Assembly (NCBI GenBank): GCA_013288305.1 | Contig: JABDCD010000006.1 | Coordinates: forward strand, 1 to 41,863 | Origin: Alphaproteobacteria bacterium | GTDB taxonomy: Bacteria; Pseudomonadota; Alphaproteobacteria; Rickettsiales; SXRF01 | Direction: 5' to 3' | DNA: 41,863 bases | Part shown: piece after piece, positions 35,569-41,863 of the stretch | Position numbering within the stretch: the first letter of the stretch is position 1 | Layout: the number at the start of each line of letters is the position of its first letter | Made by a program: the position numbers and the translations under genes | The notes under the pieces: model-generated | What the model was told of the DNA's origin: nothing | The model's database searches: none | What the model saw: the letters and a program-made list of their open reading frames with translations, nothing else

Positions 35569-36087
35569 CTACGAATGCAGCCTCTGTCCGGCGTCCATAG
35601 TAGGCTGCAAAGCTTTTGCAGCTTCCCGTTTGGCGTGCATCTCGCGCCAATGGGTGGTTTCCTGAGCGGCGGCGCGTTGATTCTCGATGGCCATGCCCTG
35701 CACCACCGCCACCTTGACGGCGTTCATGGCCTGTTCCGCAGGCACCATGTTACCTTCTGTTTCGCGGCTTCTGACGACGCCGGTGACGGCTCCGGCCATA
35801 CCTCCCATCGTGCTAAAAGCACTGCCAAGTGTACTTGCGCCAAGAATAGCGCCTGCTGCGGGTGCACCTAAATCCATGAGTGCCGCAGCAGCCTCGCTTC
35901 CGTGTGTACTCAGGGCTGCCATTACGGCTTCACCGGCGCCGGGGACGAAAGCCGATAAGAGTCCGCCTATGATTCCACCGGCGACAATGCCTATGATACC
36001 GCCGGCAATCGCGCCTTTGATATATCCCTTGATACCTTCCCACATCGAACGCAGAAAAGAAGGTTTAGCGGGTTTTTCCATTGCCAT
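35569..36087 (-). CDS. Hypothetical Gly-rich membrane protein, orphan cluster gene 4
   Basis: No family is recognised. The 172-residue protein opens with SFLRSMWEGIKGYIKGAIAG and a glycine-zipper helix (GGIIGIVAGGIIGGLLSAFV). A second Ala/Gly-rich segment (GAPAAGAILGASTLGSAFST, then MGGMAGAVTGVVR) leads to a soluble helical C-terminus rich in Ala, Gln and Lys. AGGAGA lies 9 nt before the ATG at 36087. The WE..KGY..GAIA motif recurs near the N-terminus of the gene at 38249 (WWESYKGGVKGYLGGAIAY), so the two may be distant paralogues. It is the last gene of a minus-strand run. Confidence 0.8.
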   Translation of the reverse strand: MAMEKPAKPSFLRSMWEGIKGYIKGAIAGGIIGIVAGGIIGGLLSAFVPGAGEAVMAALSTHGSEAAAALMDLGAPAAGAILGASTLGSAFSTMGGMAGAVTGVVRSRETEGNMVPAEQAMNAVKVAVVQGMAIENQRAAAQETTHWREMHAKREAAKALQPTMDAGQRLHS

Positions 36088-36122
36088 AATCAGTCTCCTG
36101 TTAAATTATCAATGTTATTTTC

Positions 36123-36458
36123 CTATAGTTTAGGTCCTTGCGGGTTGGCCGGATTTCGCGGCAAGTTTAAATTTGCTTGCGGCCCTGCCGGATCGGAAGA
36201 TGCCGGAGGAACGGATATGCCTTTGGGCAATATCGCGTCCAATCCTATCCCCAATGCCGTACCAATTCCTGTAAATTTCAATCCCTCTGCAATAAGCTCG
36301 TTTTTATTATATTTATCTTCTACGTGAAGGATATCCCAATCTTTGCCAAATGCCTTACCCAGCGCCCACGAGCCGCTAAACACGACAGTGGTTGAGACAA
36401 AAGAATCCTTGGCTTTTCCCCATACGTATTTCACTTTTTCCCACATCCATGAAAACAT
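36123..36458 (-). CDS. Hypothetical small membrane-associated protein, orphan cluster gene 3
   Basis: No family is recognised. The 111-residue protein starts MFSWMWEKVKYVWGKAKDSF, an aromatic amphipathic helix. A moderately hydrophobic segment (VSTTVVFSGSWALGKAFG) and LKFTGIGTALGIGLDAILPK follow, then a Pro/Asn-rich disordered tail (NLNLPRNPANPQGPKL). AGGAT precedes the ATG. It begins only 3 nt after the stop of the gene at 36462, so the two are co-translated, and it is 35 nt from the next gene. Confidence 0.7.
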   Translation of the reverse strand: MFSWMWEKVKYVWGKAKDSFVSTTVVFSGSWALGKAFGKDWDILHVEDKYNKNELIAEGLKFTGIGTALGIGLDAILPKGISVPPASSDPAGPQANLNLPRNPANPQGPKL

Positions 36459-36461
36459 ACG

Positions 36462-37205
36462 CTATCCTGTCTGCAGTTGATTGTTGCCGTTCATATTCCG
36501 CGCGCGCCGTTTCAATTCGGCGACCTGCCATCCGTTCGGCGGTACGTCATTGGTGGCGGATTTCAGTGCAGTTTCCGCTTGCGTATGGACTTTATCCTGT
36601 AGCGTCGGCTGTTTCGCCTGCGCCCGTTCCTGGGGTATGGCATTGGCGGCGGCCTTTGCCGGAGTTTCTACTTGCTGCGCCGGGGCATTGTTCTGCGGCC
36701 CCTGCTCTTTTTCCTGCACGCGTCCTTGCCGGCGGCTGATCTCATATTGTTTTGCCAATTCTTCTGCCTGGGCGAGGGAGATTCTGCCCGGCTCCTTGTT
36801 CATTTCGACTACCGCGCCCAGTGTGCCGCCGGCGGCAAGCGTCACCGCGCCCCAGCCACTAGAATGAGTCAGGAACTGGAGCGCTTTCCAGAATCCTATC
36901 ATGATGCCTTTCTCGACCGTGGCAGTCGCCGGGCCAATAGTAATTTCTCCCAGCGAAGCGCCGAAGCCGAACATAAGCGCCGTAACTGCCAGCACTACCC
37001 CCGCCGTTATCAGCAATCCCTTGCCGAAACCGCTGGCGCCCACCTGCAACATGCCGCGCCAAATCTTGCCGCCGGCATATTTGAGGCCGTCATTGTATTT
37101 GCGCTCGACGAGTTCCCCGAGATCTTCGCGTTCTACCTGGCCCGCCGGTTTTGCCGTGCGGACATAGGCCTTCTCCTGAGCCACTATTGCGTTGACATCG
37201 GCCAC
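36462..37205 (-). CDS. Hypothetical two-helix membrane protein, orphan cluster gene 2
   Basis: No family is recognised. The 247-residue protein has a charged N-terminus (residues 1-50), a hydrophobic segment near 63-85 (GLLITAGVVLAVTALMFGFG) and a second one around 100-130 (MIGFWKALQFLTHSSGWG; VTLAAGGTLGAVVEM). The C-terminal half is long, Gln/Ala/Lys-rich and probably disordered or coiled (SRRQGRVQEKEQGPQNNAPA). The start is GTG at 37205 with GAGGTGA upstream. It is second in the minus-strand run, about 80 nt after the first gene. Confidence 0.78.
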   Translation of the reverse strand: MADVNAIVAQEKAYVRTAKPAGQVEREDLGELVERKYNDGLKYAGGKIWRGMLQVGASGFGKGLLITAGVVLAVTALMFGFGASLGEITIGPATATVEKGIMIGFWKALQFLTHSSGWGAVTLAAGGTLGAVVEMNKEPGRISLAQAEELAKQYEISRRQGRVQEKEQGPQNNAPAQQVETPAKAAANAIPQERAQAKQPTLQDKVHTQAETALKSATNDVPPNGWQVAELKRRARNMNGNNQLQTG

Positions 37206-37286
37206 GTTACATCACCTCTATGTTACCCATAAGTAGAGTCTAACAGATTCTACGTCATTGTAATGTTAAGCTTTTATGACAATGAC

Positions 37287-38249
37287 CTATTGGCGCATGG
37301 TCTTGGACGGATCCATGCTGAGGAGTGCCAGTTTGGCGGCGGCCAGCCTCTCGCGATGATAGGTGTCGGAGGAGGGATAATCAGCCATGTCGGGAGGATA
37401 GACGACGGTGACGATGGAGGTATTTGCTGATTTTCCTTGTTTATCAACTAATTGTTCAGGCTTCCGGTCGCGGCCTTCGCCCCGGGCGAAAATGCCTTTG
37501 AACCATAGATCCGTTTTATCGAAAATCCGGCGGAATACGTCGCGGTTGATGCCGAAGCTGGCGCCGAACAATCCCATGGAGGTGATGACGGCGGCAGTGC
37601 TGGCTTTTAACAGCGGTTCCGCCGCGCCCATAAACCGTAGCAGATGTTCCGCCGTCCCGCCGAATGCCAGCAGCGCCCCGGCGGCAAGCCCGGTGATAAG
37701 GCCGACAGCCGCCACTTTCCAGAATATCCATGAACCGCTTCCCCCGGCATGATTGCCGATATGGGTGGTGCGGTGGGCGGCCTCGTCTTCCGAAGCCTCG
37801 GCATAGGGAGATTCGGCGATTGCGGCAGCTTTTTTGCCGGAAATCATGGCCTTGAGTTCGCCAAGCTCGCGCTTGATTTCAGCGAATTTGCCGTTTTCAA
37901 ACGCTTTCATGCGCTGTTCCTGTTTTTCGGCGACGGCGGCATTGGAGCCGACGATTTTCCCGATATCGTTGAATTCATGCGCCCCGTAAAGCAGGCCGGC
38001 CGCAGCGAATCCGGCGACGATGGGCAGGGCGGCGGTCGCGACGGCCAAGCCGGTGAAAATCAACACGGCGGCCGTTGCCAGGCCTATGGCCGTTCCCACT
38101 CCGGTATAGGCAATCGCCCCGCCCAGATAGCCCTTGACGCCGCCCTTATAGGATTCCCACCACGATTCGTGGTAATAGGGCCCCTCGTCGGTTTCGGGAT
38201 GGCCGTTTTGGATAGCCTGTTGAATTTTAATGTGTTCCTCGGTGTCCAT
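37287..38249 (-). CDS. Hypothetical multi-helix membrane protein, orphan cluster gene 1
   Basis: No family is recognised. The 320-residue protein has an acidic N-terminus, the motif WWESYKGGVKGYLGGAIAY, and two adjacent hydrophobic helices (GTAIGLATAAVLIFTGLAVA; ALPIVAGFAAAGLLYGAHEF). A charged coiled stretch (EQRMKAFENGKFAEIKRELG) and a second helix pair (IFWKVAAVGLITGLAAGALL; ASTAAVITSMGLFGASFGIN) follow, then a soluble C-terminus (SIVTVVYPPDMADYPSSDTY). It is divergent from mce and leads the four-gene orphan run. Composition is GC-rich like the core genome, so long residence is likely. Confidence 0.82.
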   Translation of the reverse strand: MDTEEHIKIQQAIQNGHPETDEGPYYHESWWESYKGGVKGYLGGAIAYTGVGTAIGLATAAVLIFTGLAVATAALPIVAGFAAAGLLYGAHEFNDIGKIVGSNAAVAEKQEQRMKAFENGKFAEIKRELGELKAMISGKKAAAIAESPYAEASEDEAAHRTTHIGNHAGGSGSWIFWKVAAVGLITGLAAGALLAFGGTAEHLLRFMGAAEPLLKASTAAVITSMGLFGASFGINRDVFRRIFDKTDLWFKGIFARGEGRDRKPEQLVDKQGKSANTSIVTVVYPPDMADYPSSDTYHRERLAAAKLALLSMDPSKTMRQ

Positions 38250-38352
38250 GATTGCGTGACAGTTTATGACATGTTATAGGATTATCTTACCCGATTTTGC
38301 GGCGGGAAAAATGAAACTTTTGTGACAAATATCGCTTTTGGGGAGAAATAGG
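38250..38352. promoter_or_regulatory. Divergent intergenic region before mce
   Basis: This 103-nt spacer lies between the starts of the orphan cluster (minus) and mce (plus) and should hold promoters for both. It contains the AT-rich runs TTATGACATGTTATAGGATT and ATGAAACTTTTGTGACAAAT. No promoter boxes can be assigned firmly. GGGGAGAAATAGG provides the mce ribosome binding site. Confidence 0.4.
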
Positions 38353-38751
38353 ATGATAGGACGCTTAAATCATGTCGCCATCGCTGTGCCGGACCTGGCG
38401 GCGGCTGTGGCCATGTACCGCGACGTGTTGGGCGCGGAGGTTTCGGCGCCGCAGGCGGTGTCTGAGCATGGGGTGACGGTGGTATTCGTCAACCTGCCCA
38501 ATACCAAGATCGAATTGCTGCACCCGCTGGGCGCGGATTCCCCGATTGCCGGGTTTCTCGCCAAAAATACCTCCGGCGGCATCCATCATGTTTGCTACGA
38601 AGTGGCGGACATCAAGGCAGCGCGCGACAAGCTGGTGAAAAGCGGCGCGCGCGTGCTGGGCGACATAAAAACCGGCGCGCACGGCAAGCCGGTGCTGTTC
38701 CTCCATCCCAAGGATTTCTACGGGACGTTGGTGGAGTTGGAGGAAGTCTGA
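38353..38751 (+). CDS. mce: Methylmalonyl-CoA epimerase
   Basis: Mce interconverts (S)- and (R)-methylmalonyl-CoA in the propionyl-CoA to succinyl-CoA pathway. The 132 residues have the glyoxalase-type paired fold with metal ligands His (LNHVAIAVPDL), His (GGIHHVCYEVADI) and Glu (GTLVELEEV), and the FLHPKDFYG motif. ATG 38353 gives the family N-terminus and has GGAGAAATAGG upstream; the track start at 38338 is too early. In related genomes it is followed by the DUF1467 gene and proS; here a 261-residue orphan intervenes. Confidence 0.96.
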   Translation: MIGRLNHVAIAVPDLAAAVAMYRDVLGAEVSAPQAVSEHGVTVVFVNLPNTKIELLHPLGADSPIAGFLAKNTSGGIHHVCYEVADIKAARDKLVKSGARVLGDIKTGAHGKPVLFLHPKDFYGTLVELEEV

Positions 38752-38753
38752 AT

Positions 38754-39539
38754 ATGTTAGATATTTCAGGAACGCCGGAAGAAAAAATACGGAAATTTTA
38801 TGATTTTACGTCAATTAAAAGTCCGAATGAGATAAATTCAATTGCCAACGAAATATATAAAATAGATACGCAGACATTGAATCGAACATTAGACAATGCG
38901 CGGTATGTCGCATCAGAGCTATTGCTTGATCGCGCAAAAGCAAAAAGTTTTCTGCAATTCTCAGATGTGAATCAAATTCAAACCCTGTTTTTTCTTACCG
39001 CCGCCGGAGCGCAACTGGCAGCAGAAGCCACGGGCAGCAAGGCTTCTGTTGGTGAATTTTTTGTGGATGATAACATAACAGCAATGTTAATGCCTAACTA
39101 TGCTTATGTGAGGCCTAATACCAAACACGATCCCAACAATATTTTGGTTTCAATGCCGTGGGTTATGGCTTTTTGTGAGAGTATGTACGAGGCTGCTTCG
39201 GCCACGGCTACCCAGACAAAGCAAAAGCGATTTCGCAAATATATTGGTCGTTGCATAGAAGGGGGCGCTGAGGAATCTTACCATGCTTACCAATTCGATG
39301 ATCCTGTCAAATGGGCCGAGTTAAAGCCGCAACTGCAAAAGAGATATGGGGAAGACTGGCAGCTTGAAAGAAGTAGTCAATATGAAACGGCGGCAAAGAA
39401 AACCCGCAATGCTGCTGCATTAAAAAAATTTTACGCTGAAGATCCGCTCGAAATTGATTCTGCCAAATTCCAGAAATCCATAAAGCATCGTATTGAGGCG
39501 ATGGTGAGTAAGTTTCTATCACCGACTTTGAGGCGATAA
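38754..39539 (+). CDS. Hypothetical AT-rich gene between mce and the DUF1467 gene
   Basis: No family is recognised. The 261-residue soluble protein starts at ATG 38754 (MLDISGTPEEKIRKFYDFTS) with GGAGGA upstream, located in the end of mce. The track extends it into mce, which is a shadow. It is helical, with a central stretch FFLTAAGAQLAAEATGSKAS and a Lys-rich C-terminus (KFQKSIKHRIEAMVSKFLSP). The gene is clearly AT-richer than both neighbours, which suggests acquisition. It is 2 nt from mce, and its stop overlaps the next start by one base (TAATG). Confidence 0.8.
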   Translation: MLDISGTPEEKIRKFYDFTSIKSPNEINSIANEIYKIDTQTLNRTLDNARYVASELLLDRAKAKSFLQFSDVNQIQTLFFLTAAGAQLAAEATGSKASVGEFFVDDNITAMLMPNYAYVRPNTKHDPNNILVSMPWVMAFCESMYEAASATATQTKQKRFRKYIGRCIEGGAEESYHAYQFDDPVKWAELKPQLQKRYGEDWQLERSSQYETAAKKTRNAAALKKFYAEDPLEIDSAKFQKSIKHRIEAMVSKFLSPTLRR

Positions 39540-39724
39540 TGTCCCCCTCCTTCGCTTTCTTCACCTTTCTCATCACCTGGTGCATCACCATATTTCTGGT
39601 CATCCCGTTCCGTCTGACGGTCAGGCGCGCGCTCTTGTGGAATACGCTGCTGGCGGCAATAGTGACGCTGGCGATTTGCCTGGTGCTTAAAAGCGGGCTT
39701 GTGCCGTTGCGCGATGTCTATTAA
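39539..39724 (+). CDS. DUF1467-family small membrane protein
   Basis: The 61-residue protein has two transmembrane helices (FAFFTFLITWCITIFLVIPF; ALLWNTLLAAIVTLAICLVL) separated by a short basic loop (RLTVRRA). Small two-helix proteins of this pattern between mce and proS are a hallmark of alphaproteobacterial genomes (DUF1467). Function is unknown. It overlaps the preceding stop by one base and ends 18 nt before proS. Confidence 0.85.
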   Translation: MSPSFAFFTFLITWCITIFLVIPFRLTVRRALLWNTLLAAIVTLAICLVLKSGLVPLRDVY

Positions 39725-39742
39725 TAAACTATAGGTGTGTCC

Positions 39743-41038
39743 ATGAAACTCTCCCGCTATTTTCTCCCGCTGATTCGTGAAAATCCCTCCGAAGCGCAGA
39801 TCGCTTCGCACCGGCTGATGCTGCGCGCCGGGATGATCCGCCAGGAAGCGGCGGGCATTTATAGCTGGCTGCCGCTGGGGCTGCGCGTGCTGGACAATAT
39901 CGAGCGCATCGTCGCCGAAGAGTTGGATAAGGCCGGGTGCGTGCGCGTGCTGATGCCGACGCTGCAGCCGACGGAACTATGGAAAGAATCCGGCCGTTAC
40001 GATGCGATGGGCAAGGAGATGCTGCGCTTCAAGGATCGTTCCGAGCGCGAGTTGCTGTACAGCCCGACCTGCGAGGAAATGATCATTGACATTTTCCGCA
40101 GCTCGGTGAAAAGCTACAAAGCGCTGCCGCTCAATCTCTATCAGATACAATGGAAATTCCGCGACGAGGTGCGCCCGCGTTTCGGTATCATGCGCGGCCG
40201 TGAATTCCTGATGAAGGACGGCTATTCCTTCCATATCAGCCTCGACGACGCCAAGCGCGAATACAGCAAAATGTACGATGTCTATCACCGCATTTTCGCT
40301 CGGCTCGGCCTGGTCGCCATCGCCGTCAACGCCGATTCCGGCGCTATCGGCGGCTCGCTCAGCCATGAGTTCCAGGTGATCGCCGAAACCGGCGAAAGCG
40401 CGCTCTATTACGATAAAACCTTCGATGATATCCGCGCCGGAAAAATGCAGATGAGCGGCGAGGATATGCGCAGGCTTTATGCCGCCGCCGATGAATTGCA
40501 TGTGCCTGATAAATGCCCGGTGGCGAAGGAAAACCTGCGCGAGGCGCGGGGCATCGAGGTCGGGCATATTTTTCTGCTCGGGCGGAAATATACCGATGCG
40601 ATGAAGGTCGATGTCAATGGGCCGGACGGCAATTCGGTGCGCGTGGAAATGGGAACCTATGGCATCGGCGTGTCGCGGCTGGCCGGTGCGATTATCGAGG
40701 CCGGACATGACGAAAACGGCATCGTCTGGCCGGAAGCGGTGGCGCCGTTCAAGGTGGGCATCATCAACCTGCGCCCGGGCGATGCCAAGTGCGATGCGAT
40801 CTGCCAGCAGCTTTACGATACGCTGCAAGGGCAGGGGGTAGAGGTGTTATACGACGATACGGACGAACGCGCCGGCGCCAAATTCGCCTCGATGGATTTG
40901 ATCGGACTGCCGTGGCAGGTGGTCGTGGGGCCGAAGGGCGCGGAGAAGGGAGTGTTGGAGGTGAAGAATAGGAAGAGCGGGGAGAAAAAAGAAATGTCGT
41001 TGGAGGCCGCACTTAAAACCGTCAAAGGGACAGAGTAA
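39743..41038 (+). CDS. proS: Prolyl-tRNA synthetase, short bacterial type
   Basis: Class II synthetase that charges tRNA-Pro. The 431 residues correspond to the short alphaproteobacterial type without the editing insertion. Motif 1 region [20 protein letters not shown], motif 2 [27 protein letters not shown] and motif 3 [16 protein letters not shown] are present, followed by the anticodon-binding domain ([12 protein letters not shown]...[21 protein letters not shown]). The ATG at 39743 has AGG about 7 nt upstream and gives [15 protein letters not shown]; the GTG at 39737 in the track is less likely. Confidence 0.98.
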   Translation: MKLSRYFLPLIRENPSEAQIASHRLMLRAGMIRQEAAGIYSWLPLGLRVLDNIERIVAEELDKAGCVRVLMPTLQPTELWKESGRYDAMGKEMLRFKDRSERELLYSPTCEEMIIDIFRSSVKSYKALPLNLYQIQWKFRDEVRPRFGIMRGREFLMKDGYSFHISLDDAKREYSKMYDVYHRIFARLGLVAIAVNADSGAIGGSLSHEFQVIAETGESALYYDKTFDDIRAGKMQMSGEDMRRLYAAADELHVPDKCPVAKENLREARGIEVGHIFLLGRKYTDAMKVDVNGPDGNSVRVEMGTYGIGVSRLAGAIIEAGHDENGIVWPEAVAPFKVGIINLRPGDAKCDAICQQLYDTLQGQGVEVLYDDTDERAGAKFASMDLIGLPWQVVVGPKGAEKGVLEVKNRKSGEKKEMSLEAALKTVKGTE

Positions 41039-41040
41039 GA

Positions 41041-41863
41041 ATGCTCTCCCCCTTTGAACGGATGGTTGCTTTCCGCTACCTGCGCGCACGGCGCGAGGAA
41101 GGGCTGATTTCGGTCATCGCGCTGTTTTCGCTGATCGGGATTGCGCTCGGCGTGGCGACGCTGATCGTCGTGCTGGCGGTGATGAACGGCGTGCGCGGTG
41201 AGTTGATTCAAAGCATCATCGGGCTGGAAGGCCATGTCAGCGTTTATGCTAATAATAGTAGAGGCATCGGCGATTATGAGGCTTTAAGCAAGCAGATTTC
41301 CGCGCTGCCCGGTGTGAAATCCGCCATGCCGAAAATCGAAGGCCAGATCATGGCGACGTATAAGGGGCAGGCTGTCGGCGCGATGGTGGCCGGCTATCGT
41401 TATGACGATTTGAGACAAAAAGATTTGCTGATGAAAAAAATCATCGCGGGTGATGGCTCTGCGCTTGAACATGGCGGCGTCCTCATCGGCAGCCGCATGG
41501 CGGAAAAAATGGGGTTGCGGCCGGGCGATGCTATCACGCTGATTTCGCCGGAAGGACGTGCCACCGTCGCCGGGCTGGTGCCGCGCGTCAAAGCCTATTC
41601 TGTGGGCGGGATATTTTCCATCGGCATGTTCGCTTATGATAATGGCCTGATCGTCATGCCGTTCGAGGAAGCGCAGGTGTATTTTAAGTTGAAGGATTCA
41701 GCATCCGGCATTCAGCATTCAGAAGAAAAACAACCTTCCCTGAATCCCGAATCCCGAATGCTGAATGCTGGCCAGGCCAGCCAGATCGAAGTCACCGGCA
41801 ACAATCCCGAACAGGCGCAGCACATCGCCGCTGAAATAAGCGGCGCGCTGGGGTCGGGATTTC
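41041..41863 (+). CDS. lolC: Lipoprotein-releasing ABC transporter permease, 3'-truncated
   Basis: LolC/LolE-type inner-membrane permease that, with LolD, releases lipoproteins to LolA. The frame opens at ATG 41041, two bases after proS, and runs off the window end, which is why the ORF track omits it; 274 codons are visible. It starts MLSPFERMVAFRYLRARREE, then the first transmembrane helix (VIALFSLIGIALGVATLIVV, continuing LAVMNGVRGEL), and a periplasmic domain (IIGLEGHVSVY; GGVLIGSRMAEKMGLRPGD; YSVGGIFSIGMFAYDNGLI). About 28 residues between VYFKL and ASQIEVTGNNPEQA are not expected in the family and are encoded by an in-frame heptad hairpin. The frame continues normally afterwards. Confidence 0.95.
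   Translation, partial: MLSPFERMVAFRYLRARREEGLISVIALFSLIGIALGVATLIVVLAVMNGVRGELIQSIIGLEGHVSVYANNSRGIGDYEALSKQISALPGVKSAMPKIEGQIMATYKGQAVGAMVAGYRYDDLRQKDLLMKKIIAGDGSALEHGGVLIGSRMAEKMGLRPGDAITLISPEGRATVAGLVPRVKAYSVGGIFSIGMFAYDNGLIVMPFEEAQVYFKLKDSASGIQHSEEKQPSLNPESRMLNAGQASQIEVTGNNPEQAQHIAAEISGALGSGF
41696..41766. repeat. Heptad hairpin element 5, in frame inside lolC
   Basis: Arms 41696-41722 and 41740-41766 pair at 23 of 27 positions around a 17-nt loop (AAGAAAAACAACCTTCC). Left-arm units read TTCAGCA-like, right-arm units CTGAATG/CCGAATC-like. The loop start AAGAAAAACAA nearly equals the purU element loop (AAGAAGAAACAA). It lies in the predicted periplasmic domain. Confidence 0.87.

Overview
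The window looks like an alphaproteobacterial chromosome. The evidence is a full 14-gene nuoA-N operon followed by birA, coaX, ribonuclease J, methylmalonyl-CoA epimerase, a DUF1467 protein, a short proS and lolC, which is the usual alphaproteobacterial order, plus a tig-clpP-clpX-HU neighbourhood. The order or species cannot be fixed by eye. Nothing suggests a phage or plasmid. Most core genes are GC-rich, and several inserted genes are clearly AT-richer.

Layout. 0-4.4 kb: the 3' part of purU (truncated by the window edge), an orphan membrane protein and lon, the last two on the minus strand. 4.4-6.3 kb: an unexplained spacer, a REC/HD-GYP response regulator and tRNA-Leu(TAG). 6.5-12.1 kb: an orphan Pro-rich protein, tig, a HigB/HigA-like toxin-antitoxin pair, clpP, clpX and HU with a strong terminator. 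12.1-14.0 kb: tRNA-Val(TAC), tRNA-Asp(GTC), a threonine-dehydrogenase-like SDR and a small convergent orphan. 14.1-32.1 kb: nuoA-N with eight extra genes inserted between its members. 32.1-35.5 kb: birA, coaX, rnj. 35.5-38.2 kb: four minus-strand orphan genes for Gly/Ala-rich membrane proteins. 38.3-41.9 kb: mce, an orphan, DUF1467, proS and the start of lolC.

Functionally the core of the window makes respiratory complex I (NADH:quinone oxidoreductase). Around it are protein quality control (trigger factor, ClpXP, Lon), cofactor genes (biotin ligase, pantothenate kinase), RNA turnover (RNase J) and lipoprotein export (LolC).

The most striking signal is a set of five hairpins with one geometry. 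Each arm is about 27-32 nt, built of roughly four 7-nt tandem units, around a 12-21 nt loop. The arm sequence differs from copy to copy, but four of the five loops share an A-rich core (AAAAAC-like, one on the opposite strand). They lie in frame inside purU and lolC, in the signal-peptide region of a secreted protein, across the nuoB translation start, and between birA and coaX. A separate family of GTCATCCC-type palindromes is also present, and two related copies flank a GIY-YIG nuclease gene inside the nuo operon. An 18-nt duplicate of the nuoG 5' end marks a probable insertion scar.
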